The notes under the pieces were generated by a model. It was not told where the DNA came from. It saw nothing but the letters and a program-made list of their open reading frames with translations, and did no database searches. This document shows, in pieces, positions 13,648 through 23,912 of a stretch of 64,000 nt of DNA; the stretch's first letter is position 1, and each line of letters starts with the position of its first letter. Source of the DNA: Taeniopygia guttata (taxonomy: Eukaryota > Chordata > Aves > Passeriformes > Estrildidae); contig NC_133026.1 in assembly GCF_048771995.1 (NCBI RefSeq), positions 11,848,001 to 11,912,000 of the forward strand, read 5' to 3'. The position numbers and the translations under genes are program-made.

Positions 13648-15686
13648 CATTTTTTTTTTAATTGCATTGACCTTTAAATAAGTGAGAAATCCTATGGAAT
13701 TTAATGGGAATTAAAAAGTGAATTTAGAGGTTTTTAATTTTAAATTTTGAATGATAAAGTGTCACACTTTAAGGAATAGCTGGACTATATAGCTAATTAA
13801 CAGACTTTCCATAAATATTTTTGTATTATTTTCTGACATAATTGAGTTATTAATAAAAATTAAATGCTAGCAAGGCCTATATCCATGCACACAGAAACAG
13901 GGTAAATTTAGAGAAATTTTTAACAAAAGATAACCTTTAAAAGATAAATGTAAAGTTAAAGATGCATGGCAATGATTTTGAAAATAATTGATGATTTCTT
14001 GTGTCATAATTATTTAAAGTATTAATTTCAAGGACTGGATGATCAGTACTAACAGGAAGCCAGGCCTTTTGACAGTGCCTTGGTCTGGTGCCAAAAACAT
14101 GACATCTATAATGCTTCATATATACAATATTGATGAAAGACATTACATAAACCACAAAGTACTTCCAAACATGAGCTCAGGAATATCTGACACAGAGTTC
14201 AGTCATTGCATAAAAAATTGTACACAGGAAGAAATGAATGAGAATTTTAAAACAGATACATAAACCTCAGGAATAGAAAGCAGGGATTATTAAATCCTAT
14301 GGAAGGAAATGATACCAAAAGTAGTAAAGGCTAAACATTTTCAAATGTGTTCAGGCCTCACCACAATGTTTAAACAATCTGATCATTTGTACAATTATAC
14401 TAATTAGGCAGTGAAGTGGTTGAGAGAATTTCTGAAAATGAGGCAGCTCCTTTTTACTGTAATTTTCTGGCTTTCAAGTCAGAATTCAATCTGGATGAGT
14501 TAAAACTGTCTGAAGAATGTTTACACAAGCTCACAAAAGCATGGAAAAAAATATGTAGGAACTACAAAATTCACCAAATCCAGCTTCCAGCTCTGGGACA
14601 CACTGGATTTCATTGTATTTTCATCAATTTATAAAGATCATATGTTAATGCAAAATATAATTTATCACTATTCCAATTAGAAAATTGTTCCAGAATCCAA
14701 GAGGTTGTAAAATGCCAATTAAATATTGGTATGTTTAAAATGGTCCCTGTATAGTAGAGTGTCTCTCAAAACAGCTGTGCTAAGTACTCTGGAGGGCCTG
14801 GCCCTAGTGATCAGGAAGCCACCAGACTCTGCTCAAGTTCTTGAGATGCACAGAAGTTCCTTCAGCTTCTTACAAATGCAAAGACACAAGATCTCTGGAG
14901 TGACGGCTTGTCATGCCTGTCACTCTCTACAACCTACTCCTGCCACTCAGTTATGCCACATACTCAGAGCTTCAGTATTTAAACAATACCTTCCTTTTGA
15001 AGCAAATTAAACATTGGTATGCAATGACAATTTAATCGCATTTGCCTTTTCTCCTAAAATGTAGTGTGCTGAAAAAAGACACTACTAACAGTTAAATAAA
15101 ATATTCCTAATACATCATAATCATAATGTCAGGTTATTAAATCACCACTGGTCTTCTACATTCACCCTTTGGACTCTTGTATGCCTCATGTCCTAATAGT
15201 CATAATTGATAACTTCATAATAATCAATAATATAATATAAACAATAGTCATAACTGATAACTTCACTTTAACTGAAGTTAAAAAGTGACACAATTTAATA
15301 GATTTTGTTGGGTTTTTTTTTTTAAGCAACCTGAATTTCTTATCCAGGTACCTATAGCAGTGACAAAATACTAGTATTCTCTCCCCTTCCTGGTAAATAT
15401 TTTACTTTTAGCATTTGTTATTCTAAGTTATGATGAATTTGCAAGACAACTTCCTTGTGAAGACTAAAAGTGGAAGTGAATATTGTGTAAACATGGTTTA
15501 GATCATGCTGCAACCTTCTCCACTAGGAATGGTAGGAATGATTACAGGTTGATATGGCAGGAAATATATGATTATGGTAGGAAAAATATGATTATCATAG
15601 GAAAGAGTCTGTCCATGCTCACATTGTTGAGTCCCCAGAGACTTTGCTGTTCCTGGCTCTGCTACTAACACAAGCTCTCACTTAGG

Positions 15687-15818
15687 CTTTTCTGTTTTAC
15701 TCTCTAATAATATTTAGAGTGTTTTGCAGTTTTACTAATAATATTTAGAGAGTTTTAAAACAGTTCTTTTCTGTTTTACTCTCTAATAATATTTCTGTCT
15801 GCTTTCTGCAGACAGAAA
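15687..15818. repeat. Local direct repeats plus 11-bp hairpin
   Basis: A 29-nt AT-rich unit at 15687-15715 recurs exactly at 15766-15794, with a third, shorter copy between them (about 15729-15750). The last copy runs into a perfect 11-bp inverted repeat (15792-15802 with 15808-15818, loop of 5 nt). This looks like slippage or a local duplication. No gene is involved. Confidence 0.8.
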
Positions 15819-17371
15819 GCCATCTGTTAAATTTCCCAATGGACACTCTTTTCGAGATAAGAATTAAAGTAATAAAGAAAAAGTGATTACATGGAGGTCA
15901 CCAAAATACAAGGTCTGAAGGTCCAGATCTTCCAAGTTCCATTTTGTTGCCTTAAAGACAATTTATAACCTATATCGTTATGAGGCCTAACAAAGGTTAG
16001 CAATTTCCTCACTATCAATCTTCTTGAACTAATGAAAGCAAAATTTTTTCTTGAGAGCTATGATGCTATCATTTCAGTTCCGGGTCTTCACTTTGCAATT
16101 CCAGGTGGTAAAGTCAGCTGTTTAATTTCCAAGCTTGGGTTCCTTTTTCTGAAAAGCAGGAAATTGCTTTATTTCACTTTCACTTTCTGCAGTCATGTTT
16201 CACACAGCAAGGTGTGCCTTTTCAAAAAAAAGCTAAAAAAAAAATAGGTGGGGCAGAGGAGGTACACACCTCCCACACACATTAATCCCAAACAGAATGG
16301 AATCTCCTACCACAAGGAATTTTTATAATTCCGTAGTGAAACTGACACTATTCCATTACCTTTTTTTAGAAAAAAAAGTTTCCTCTGTCAAACCAGCAGA
16401 AAAAGGCCTAAACACAATAAAGACTTTGGTTCTTATGATCAATAAACTTACTGTAAAATATTTATCATTATTTAATTATTTTGAAAGTCTTCTGTTTGCT
16501 TGCAAATGCTTTAAAGAGAAACACAGCAAAGCAAAAGTTTTACCACATCAGTGCTGAGAACCTTATAAATGAAAAACCACAATACAGGAACAAAATATTA
16601 AAGTAAAAAAGCTAAAAGTACTTTAGGTGCCAGCCCCAGCCATTAATGGAGTTTCAGTGAACAAAAGGAAATTATATTATCCTGAAATGTGAATCCTAAT
16701 GTTAAAATCCAAGCTGGGTCGAAAAGATTAAGTGGTAAATTTTCACAGACATTTGTCAGTCATCTTTCAGGCTAAGAAAAGTCTATCATTTTAACAATAC
16801 ACAAGTAGCATTTATGCTGTTAAAATAGTCTAATTTTAAACATAAATACATTTTTTAAAAAAATCTGTTACTGAAAGATTTGTAGATTCAAATAAGGTTA
16901 TTTACATCACTACAACAAATTTATTGTGTCTTCTCTTCATTTTTTCACATTTTTTTCTTCAAGAGAACATATTTGAATTCTGACATTAACAGATGATTAC
17001 AGACCCTCACAGAGGTGAACCAGAGGCTCACAAAATGATAATTACAGTTCCTGATGATTTATGAATGGCAAATAGAGAATTGACATCCACTAGAATTATT
17101 AAAGTAAAAACTATTGAAGATGGGCAGATAATGTGTAAAGGGGCAAACCGGCGAAATACTACAGATGAAAGTTACAAATACAATCTTTATGTAATTTCCA
17201 GAAGCTGGATGTTAGGTACTTAAGGACTTATAAAATTACAAGCAAATCCATCCAGAAAGAGCTTTAAAAACCTGGTGCAATCCCCTTTCTATCAGCACAC
17301 TTGCTGTGTGTGCAAGTGCTTAACATTTGGCTAAACTATCACAGAGAAACTTCAGGCAGTAAAAGGAAGGA

Positions 17372-17452
17372 GCTCAGATAGGTATGAAATAACAAGATAG
17401 GTATGAAATAACAAGAACAGCTCAGATAGGTGTGAAATAACAAGAACAGCAC
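17372..17452. repeat. Short tandem duplication, about three copies
   Basis: The core 'gataggtatgaaataacaa' occurs three times in a row, the last with a single A-to-G change. Two copies are flanked by 'gaacagc'. It is a minor local duplication in intergenic DNA about 700 bp upstream of the interferon-like promoter. Confidence 0.8.
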
Positions 17453-18136
17453 AGCTGCATCCTAGGTCTGCTTTGAGTTTTAATGGGATTTTAAACTCCC
17501 AGGGAGAAAATGTAATGAAATTTTATTGTTCTTACTATTATTTGTATAACTACTACATTTTCTGATTTTGTAGGGATTAGTTCTCTTGGAAGTTAATTCT
17601 CTTCAGGATGTCAAACCTTCAGTAAAATAAAAATTTCTGCAGATTACTTCATAGAACTCGGTGCAGCTTCTAGAATTAACATGTCTATATATACATACAT
17701 GTGACATGTAATATGTGTGTGTGAGTGAGTTTGTATTTATATTCTGAAGTAAATATAATAGTTATAGAACCACAAACTAAGAAGTTCACACAGAAAGAGT
17801 AGAGTTTAGCTTTTTTAATGTTCAATTACTTACGGGTATAAACCACATTGAGTAAGTTATATGAAAATCTACATTCATACTGTAAAAACAGAAGACAAGG
17901 CTATTCATTTAAAGTAACAGTGCATTCTATATTTTAACACTTGCATGTGAATATTTACAAACTCTTAGCAATAACAGTTTGTAAAAGCAAGTAAGATAAA
18001 AATTAACATTTTGTTCTACATACTTTAGGGTTTTTTCTGTTTAAGTAAAACTTTCAAAACATGCCACCCACATTCCAGGCAACTCTTTGTTGCCTGGAAA
18101 TCAAGACACCTGAAAGGATGGAATACTGAAAGAAGA

Positions 18137-18151
18137 TAGTTTCACTCTGCA
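18137..18151 (+). promoter_or_regulatory. ISRE-like element upstream of the interferon-like gene
   Basis: TAGTTTCACTCTGCA matches the first ten bases of the classical ISRE form TAGTTTCACTTTCCC and 12 of 15 overall. IRF and ISGF3 factors bind such sites in interferon and interferon-stimulated genes. It sits about 60 bp upstream of a TATA-like box and points in the direction of the cytokine gene. Binding is inferred, not shown. Confidence 0.5.
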
Positions 18152-18197
18152 TCATCTACTGGGAGTAGGTGGTCAGAAATTTATAGAAGTGGAAGAC

Positions 18198-18206
18198 TAT
18201 TTAAAA
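18198..18206 (+). promoter_or_regulatory. TATA-like box of the interferon-like gene
   Basis: TATTTAAAA stands about 30 bp before the expected transcription start near 18228. That fits the noncoding first exon that ends at a good splice donor at 18281/18282. Inducible interferon genes typically have TATA boxes. Confidence 0.5.
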
Positions 18207-18227
18207 GGGACTCAGCTGACAGAATGG

Positions 18228-18281
18228 TACCCCAGGAGCCCTACAGAAGTGCACAACCAGGAGCTGAGTATTATCCACAAG
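18228..18281 (+). other. Probable noncoding 5' exon of the interferon-like gene
   Basis: Inferred from a splice donor (CACAAG|GTAGGC at 18281/18282) downstream of the TATA-like box, and from a strong acceptor (pyrimidine tract then TAG at 18951-18953) 15 bp before the start codon. An acceptor that close to the ATG implies an upstream untranslated exon. The left end is an estimate. If transcription started slightly earlier, an ATG at 18224 would open an upstream frame that overlaps the main start after splicing. Confidence 0.45.
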
Positions 18282-18953
18282 GTAGGCTTCTTTGATTTTA
18301 TTGCTGATTTTCTAAATGAGATTTATTTACTCATTTCATTTCTTCCTTTTTACTTCACAACTGTAATGCAAAATGAGTTTATGAAAAAAGTCCAAGTAAA
18401 GTACAACCTTATATTTAGAAGAAACCGCTCTAAATCATGGCGTGAAATAGAGATAGCAAAGTTACATGTTAATATGAATTACAACAAATGGCTGGAAAAC
18501 TGGAAAAACTAGTTTTAAATTAATTAATTACTAGGAAATAGTTTATATTGAGTTGAATTTACTACAGTAAATAATGCCAGTTTTCTATATAGAGTATGTA
18601 TTTATGAAAATAAGTATTTCAGAAAAAGAGAAATGGATTTTTTAAAAAAACCTACATATGCAACCCTTAACAGAAATATAATAATATATAATATATATAG
18701 TTATAAATAAGTATATAATTTTATATCATATTTTTAAAAGGGCTTCCTCATACAATTTTTTTCTATTTATTCATTGGATAAATGTATTTAATTTTCTAAT
18801 GTCCAACCATAAGATCTGAACTATGTCTATCACAGAACATCTTAAAAACAGAGCACAGTGAACAAGCAGGAACTAACAATCGCATACACTTGTGTTACTT
18901 CAAAAATGTAAAACCTGCCTGATTTTATTAAACCTCCTGTCTTCTTCTCCTAG

Positions 18954-19106
18954 TTCCAGAACCTGACAATGTATTGCCCTGGGAGCTTCTTCTTCCTCTT
19001 AACTGCCTGCCTTATTGCTCCATCCTTTGGTAGCCGCCAGGGCAACAGCCACCAGTGCTTCCAAAGTGTGCCGTGGAGTGAGGTTTTACAGAAGATTGAG
19101 CAACTG
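18954..19106 (+). CDS. Interferon-like gene, first coding exon (CDS from 18969)
   Basis: The acceptor TAG ends at 18953 and the donor CTG|GTAAGT lies at 19106/19107. The exon carries 15 nt of 5' UTR and 46 codons: signal peptide, the first mature cysteine C30, and the start of helix A (VPWSEVLQKIEQL). The ATG at 18969 is the first in this exon that gives a signal peptide in the continuing frame. Confidence 0.8.
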
Positions 19107-22100
19107 GTAAGTCAAAGAGTAAAACATTGCCACAAGCTATAGATGTCATTTTCCATCTTTCTTCAGTTTAGGTGTAAGGAATCCTCAGATGTGTAACTGC
19201 CTGATTATGACTTTTTTTCCCCACATAATTAAAAAGTTATGAGTCAGATGTTCCTTCTCTCTAAAACCAAAAAAACTGAAATTTAGATTTTAATTTACAC
19301 TCATCCTGTTGAATATATAACATTGTGTGCCTTCCCAAGAAGAGTGCAGAGTCATTTGGGAGTCCTTCTAATCCCAAGAAGAGTGCAGAGTCATTTGGGA
19401 GTCCTTCTAATTGGCATCAGATGAAACCGTCACTCCATAATGTACTTTACCATGTAATCTCACTGAAAGAAAAAGACATCCACAGTCACAAAGTTTCTGG
19501 TACAAAAGATTGTCTGAAGCTCTATTTGAAATTAGCTATATTGAAAGCTTCCTTTCCCACTTTGGCTTCTTTTGTGGCCTGCCCTTTCCTCATCTCTGTA
19601 CATATTGACATCCCTGGAAAATTTGAAATAAGTTGAATCAAGCAACTATTCTTCCCATTTCAGACAGGCTTGGGAAGCAAATGAATCTTCTTCAAACTCA
19701 TGAGATAAAATGTCAGTGTTGTCAGTTTTACACTTTATTGTTAAGAAACCAACTGAGAAGGGATTTCTATGAATTTTTTATATAATAAACCTGGTTTAGC
19801 ACACGCTTACAGTTTCTTCAATGTTTTCTTTAAGAACAAAAGAGGCTTTTCCTTGGAGTGTGAGGAAGTGAGCAGTGAAGATTTGTGTTTCCCTGAGCAG
19901 ATGCTGAAAGCAGTAAGTAGAAAAACACGCGTATTCGACATTATCTCACTGTAGTGGCTCTACCTCAGCCAGCCTCTGCATCTTGTGATGAGACTTCTAC
20001 ACCAGAATTGTGCCACATTATACTACAGGCTTAAATGATAACTCTGACTGTTTACTTTTCAGTCTAAATTATTTCCTGGATAAGCTATTTATGGAAGTAA
20101 TTTTTTTCTTCTTTCTTCTACTATTTAAATCACAATGCCACTTTTACAAGAAAAGTGTTAGATTTTTCTTGTTAGTCCTGCTGTTTAAAGGGGAAAAATT
20201 AGTTGGAATCAGTGTGGTAGCCTGGAAACCACCAGAACAGCATGCTGGCCTCAGTTTCAGTCAGCAGCAGATCCCATAAAGGCAGTGCAGAGGTAATTCC
20301 ATGTACTACTTGGCACATACATCATGTGCACAGCTCACTTTGCATCCAGATTTGCAATGCCACAAAATAAGGCCCTGTGCCCCAACAATTCATTCTCCAT
20401 GTTTCCAGCTCATCTCTTCAATGGATCTTCTAAAATGCACCCAGGGGACAAAAGGGCAAAGGATGGCAATATTGGCCTCTCCTGTATTTCGTCTTCTCTG
20501 AGGTAGAGGGAGCTGCCCTTCATCACATAGGGACTGAGCTTGGGAGGAAAGCCCTGCACAGTCTGATGTCTTGGGCCTGAATTCAAAAGATCTGGTTTTG
20601 CCTCTTGGCCTTTTATTGACTATTGCTTATGCATTTTATATATCAAAGTATATAAATGCAGTCTAAAAATGCAAGATAGATTAATTTTACAAAATAGGGG
20701 TCCTCCTTATGAAAGCAACTTGAATTTAAGCAACTCATTAATTGTAACTGGAAGTTTAACATACAAGTCTCGATTTTCAAATAAATGCCATCTTTGCAAT
20801 GCATGTTACTAGCTAGAATTGTTGTACTGAAAATTTTAGAAAAGTACAGAAAAGTGGTGAAAATTGTTTAACAACTTTGATAATTGTTACAATGAGAACT
20901 GGATAATTGATAATTGTCCAATGATAATTGGACCCAGGTAGTTTAAAAATTAACTGATGTTTAGGTGCAGACTTCAGAAACTGAATTTTTTATACTATTT
21001 TTTATCATGACAGGTTAAATATGATAATGCAGCCATTGTTCACATAGTGCATGAAATTGCTGAGTTTTTCAAGAGAGCAGACACTCCTTTTCAAAATAAG
21101 GACACTTTTCTAAGAGAAATGTATGAGACTCATGCTCAGCTCAAGACATGTGTAAGTACAATTTATTCATTTATATAGCATGATAGTCTAGTCAGGTATT
21201 CATGGTGAATAAAACTGACAATATATATGTTGAAAATGCAATAGAAAACTTAAAAAACTACATTTTTAAATAATGATACCTAAATCTTATGTCTGAAAGT
21301 AAAGACAGGTATCTTTCAACTATTTAACTGACCTGTATGATACAGGCCAATTTTAAATTCACACATTATGTTTATGGCCTTATTTAAAGATATGATGCCA
21401 AAAAACAATGTTTAGCTTTCTTCTCCTCAAAGACTGCACTAGCTTTATACAGAAGTATTTACTATTTTAACTAAATATCAATTTAATGTGTTTTTCTTCA
21501 AGTATCTATGACTTCTGTCAAGACAAGCTAACATAAAGAATTACATGCAAATTGTAGGCAAACAACTTTAGGTCTGCATTCAGCCTATTTCAGCTGACTG
21601 AACTACTTAAACATATGTGCAAATAGTTTACTCAGTTGGGGTCAGCTTAAGAACTATTTACAGAGGACAAAGCCTCAGATTTATTGTAGCTTCCCTTGCA
21701 GCTAATGCCTGTGCCAGGCATCAGATTTGCCTGCAGGAAAGCAAAACTGGGCATACAAAGGCGCACCCTGCCCATCTGTGGCCATCTGTGGGAGGGAACC
21801 ACTGCTCAGCTCTACAGGGCAGAGGGCTGGACACTGGCCTGAGCAGGAGCACTGACATCCAAACCCACTCTGCTGCTCCTGACCAGGTCATGCCCCAGGA
21901 ATAAGTGTGTACAGCCATGGACAATAACTACTGCTTAATACACATATAGACACATACACATCAATAGATATTTTGTGTTACTGATCGAACATAATCACCT
22001 CTGTACATCTGTAACACTGAATGTCAACGACCACCAGTTACTCTGAAATCTGTTTCCTTCAGGCAGCACACACTGACAAGACCAGTATTGCCACAAAACA

Positions 22101-23730
22101 AAAAGACCCACAGACCCTTGCCTTGTCCTGAAATATTATTCCCTGATCTCTCTGCAGACAGTGCGCTGCACTAACTTTAGCATTAACCCGTTCAGCAGGC
22201 TTGCATATGGCAGCAGAATTACAGTGCTCTCAGTTGATAATCATGTCCATCAGAGGGCACTGTTTGAACTTTTATATACTAGCCATTGTTCAAATTAACA
22301 GTTTTCTCTCCTCTCCTCTCCTCTCCTCTCCTCTCCTCTCCTCTCCTCTCCTCTCCTCTCCTCTCCTCTCCTCTCCTCTCCTCTCCTCTCCTCTCCTCTC
22401 CTCTCCTCTCCTCTCCTCTCCTCTCCTCTCCTCTCCTCTCCTCTCCTCTCCTCTCCTCTCCTCTCCTCTCCTCTCCTCTCCTCTCCTCTCCTCTCCTCTC
22501 CTCTCCTCTCCTCTCCTCTCCTCTCCTCTCCTCTCCTCTCCTCTCCTCTCCTCTCCTCTCCTCTCCTCTCCTCTCCTCTCCTCTCCTCTCCTCTCCTCTC
22601 CTCTCCTCTCCTCTCCTCTCCTCTCCTCTCCTCTCCTCTCCTCTCCTCTCCTCTCCTCTCCTCTCCTCTCCTCTCCTCTCCTCTCCTCTCCTCTCCTCTC
22701 TCTTCTTTTCCCTTCCTCCTTCCCTTCCCTTCCCTTCCCTTCCCTTCCCTTCCCTTCCCTTCCCTTCCCTTCCCTTCCCTTCCCTTCCCTTCCCTTCCCT
22801 TCCCTTCCCTTCCCTTCCCTTCCCTTCCCTTCCCTTCCCTTCCCTTCCCTTCCCTTCCCTTCCCTTCCCTTCCCTTCCCTTCCCTTCCCTTCCCTTCCCT
22901 TCCCTTCCCTTCCCTTCCCTTCCCTTCCCTTCCCTTCCCTTCCCTTCCCTTCCCTTCCCTTCCCTTCCCTTCCCTTCCCTTCCCTTCCCTTCCCTTCCCT
23001 TCCCTTCCCTTCCCTTCCCTTCCCTTCCCTTCCCTCCAGCTGAAGCCCAGACGTAACATCAGCCATGAGTCTATAGTGAGAGACTGCTTCAATAAAATGG
23101 AGGAATTTGTGGCCAAGGTAAGTAGGCTGTTTCTTTCCAGCCTGTTTTACTTTAAGGAACTCTAAAGATAAAAAGCAGCTTCTTATGCAAGAAGTCCCAC
23201 TGCTGATCAAAGCTGCACATGCCTGTGAAATTGTGCCCCACTTCCATGCACTATAGATTTTCACTCACTGAAAATCTTTTGGTCCACACTCATGTTAAGG
23301 CCATTGTATCAGCATGGGCTTTTAAAAAGCATTTCATTTTAATTCAGCACCAAAACCCATGGCAGTCTGTGCCTATTTAGAAAAGCTTTACATCACTTTG
23401 GACAGGATTAACCATGTGTCTGTTGGTGGAAAAGAAATGGTCATCATATATACCAAAGAATATTTATAATTTAGATAGAATTTTCTAAAATAAATTTTAA
23501 TATTTTCTTAAATTTCTTTTAAATAACTATATGCTTCTTCTCAACTCACATTTTGCTTGCCATAATATTGGATGTATTTTTTTACAAACCAGTTAACAGA
23601 CACTTCTTAATAGCCTTTTTTTTTTTCACAGTCAAATGACCACTGCATTTGGCAAGAGATCCATGCACATTCCAGAGAGATACTCCAAAGAATTGAAAAC
23701 TACTCTTTCAAGAGAAGAGCAAAGCATTAG
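18969..23730 (+). CDS. Type I interferon-like cytokine with five coding exons
   Basis: Joined exons 18969-19106, 19835-19912, 21014-21151, 23040-23117 and 23632-23730 give 176 residues with no internal stop. Every intron is GT-AG and phase 0. Residues 1-21 are a hydrophobic signal peptide (FFFLLTACLIA core); the mature part is about 155 residues and predicted helical. Six mature cysteines are C30, C55, C64, C118, C134 and C149. C30-C118 and C55-C149 correspond to the two conserved IFN-alpha disulfides. The C-terminal HCIWQEI...REIL corresponds to the CAWE.VR.E helix of type I interferons. N-glycosylation sites lie at N124 (NIS) and N167 (NYS); the tail KRRAKH is basic. The expected role is a secreted antiviral cytokine acting through IFNAR1/IFNAR2, which is inferred from the family. 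The exon plan matches intron-containing interferons of fishes, amphibians and reptiles, whereas classical bird IFN-alpha and IFN-beta are intronless. IFN-kappa-like is possible. A type III IFN or IL-10 relative is less likely because of the Cys-x-Trp motif. Confidence 0.8.
19334..19411. repeat. 39-bp perfect tandem duplication
   Basis: Two identical 39-bp units (19334-19372 and 19373-19411) lie in the first coding intron of the interferon-like gene. The open frame that spans them is incidental. Confidence 0.95.
19835..19912 (+). CDS. Interferon-like gene, coding exon 2
   Basis: 26 codons between TTTAAG|AAC and GCA|GTAAGT, both phase 0. It encodes the A-B loop region with C55 (SLEC) and C64 (DLCFPEQML). 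The spacing of these two cysteines, followed by an F-P/F-N-rich segment, resembles the LC...SCSF stretch of chicken IFN-alpha as I recall it. Confidence 0.8.
21014..21151 (+). CDS. Interferon-like gene, coding exon 3
   Basis: 46 codons between CACAG-type acceptor (GACAG|GTT) and TGT|GTAAGT, phase 0 at both ends. It encodes helix B/C-type sequence (IVHIVHEIAEFFKR) and the segment FLREMYETHAQLKTC, which parallels the interferon stretch leading to the third conserved cysteine, here C118. Confidence 0.8.
22306..22700. repeat. (CTCTC)n pentanucleotide array, 79 units
   Basis: 395 bp of uninterrupted CTCTC units inside the third coding intron of the interferon-like gene. All pyrimidine on the + strand and mirror-symmetric, so able to form triplex (H-DNA). 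The perfect uniformity implies recent expansion and likely length polymorphism. The long open frames on both strands here are products of the repeat. Confidence 0.98.
22720..23034. repeat. (TTCCC)n pentanucleotide array, 63 units
   Basis: 315 bp of uninterrupted TTCCC units, separated from the preceding CTCTC array by only about 19 bp of irregular pyrimidines. The array ends five bases before the first base of coding exon 4, so the repeat itself supplies the pyrimidine tract of the 3' splice site. Confidence 0.98.
23040..23117 (+). CDS. Interferon-like gene, coding exon 4
   Basis: 26 codons, acceptor CCTCCAG|CTG and donor AAG|GTAAGT, phase 0. It carries the N-glycosylation site N124 (NIS) and C134 in a helix-like segment (SIVRDCFNKMEEFVAK) that parallels the helix just before the CAW motif of type I interferons. 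Confidence 0.8.
23632..23730 (+). CDS. Interferon-like gene, last coding exon
   Basis: 32 codons plus TAG, after a long T-rich tract and CACAG. It encodes the signature helix with C149 and W151 (HCIWQEIHAHSREILQRIENYS), a glycosylation site N167, and a basic tail KRRAKH. A Cys-x-Trp followed by an amphipathic helix is the most diagnostic part of type I interferons. Confidence 0.8.
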   Translation, partial: SNDHCIWQEIHAHSREILQRIENYSFKRRAKH

Positions 23731-23912
23731 CAAAGTCAGTTTCCATCACATACTTCAGGGATCTTCTATCAAGTCAAGATGTAAAAATTAAAGGAAGAAG
23801 CAAACTCACTGCTTGCATTTAGGGTTATAAACAGATTAATTTATTTTTGTCAATATATTTTTCTAAACTAATATAAAAACTTAAGCCTTAATAAAAAGGA
23901 TGTAAAAAACTC
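23731..23912 (+). promoter_or_regulatory. 3' UTR with AU-rich motifs and poly(A) signal
   Basis: AATAAA at 23890-23895 is the first canonical poly(A) signal after the stop codon. The UTR between contains ATTTA (23839-23843) in a U-rich setting, and further TATTTATTT sequence lies just past the signal. AU-rich elements in the 3' UTR are usual for short-lived cytokine mRNAs. The end near 23912 is an estimate. Confidence 0.55.

Larger units (their letters stand above)
1..18130. other. Intergenic region, no supported gene
   Basis: AT-rich sequence with many in-frame stops on both strands. The open frames here are all about 100 codons or shorter and show no recognisable domain or codon bias. I found no convincing exon chain. 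What can be supported is listed separately: CR1 LINE pieces near 6.1, 6.5-7.0, 9.5-9.8 and 13.1 kb, a possible solo LTR near 2.5-2.97 kb, an A-rich tract near 9.96 kb, and inverted or tandem repeats near 13.6, 15.7 and 17.4 kb. The rest looks like unique intergenic DNA. Confidence 0.6.

Noticed and set aside
17372-17452. Short regularly repeated units as a possible CRISPR-like array
   Set aside because: Only three copies with no unique spacers of constant length, in a vertebrate genome. It is a plain tandem duplication.
18189-18512. 107-codon frame over the interferon-like 5' exon
   Set aside because: Starts with GTG, not ATG, reads through a good splice donor and has no interferon-like features. 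The region is better explained as a noncoding exon plus intron.
22201-23264. Long open frames (256-324 codons) on both strands across the CTCTC/TTCCC arrays
   Set aside because: A pentanucleotide repeat without stops gives open frames in many phases. The proteins are pure SPLLS/PFPSL or EGKGR/EERRG repeats, and a real exon (23040-23117) overlaps in another frame.
18969-23730. Idea that the cytokine is IL-15-like, IL-2-like or an IL-10/IFN-lambda relative
   Set aside because: IL-2/IL-15 proteins lack the C-terminal Cys-x-Trp helix and have a different cysteine plan. IFN-lambda and IL-10 share phase-0 introns but not the HCIWQEI...REIL signature. Type I interferon fits best, though only a search can settle it.
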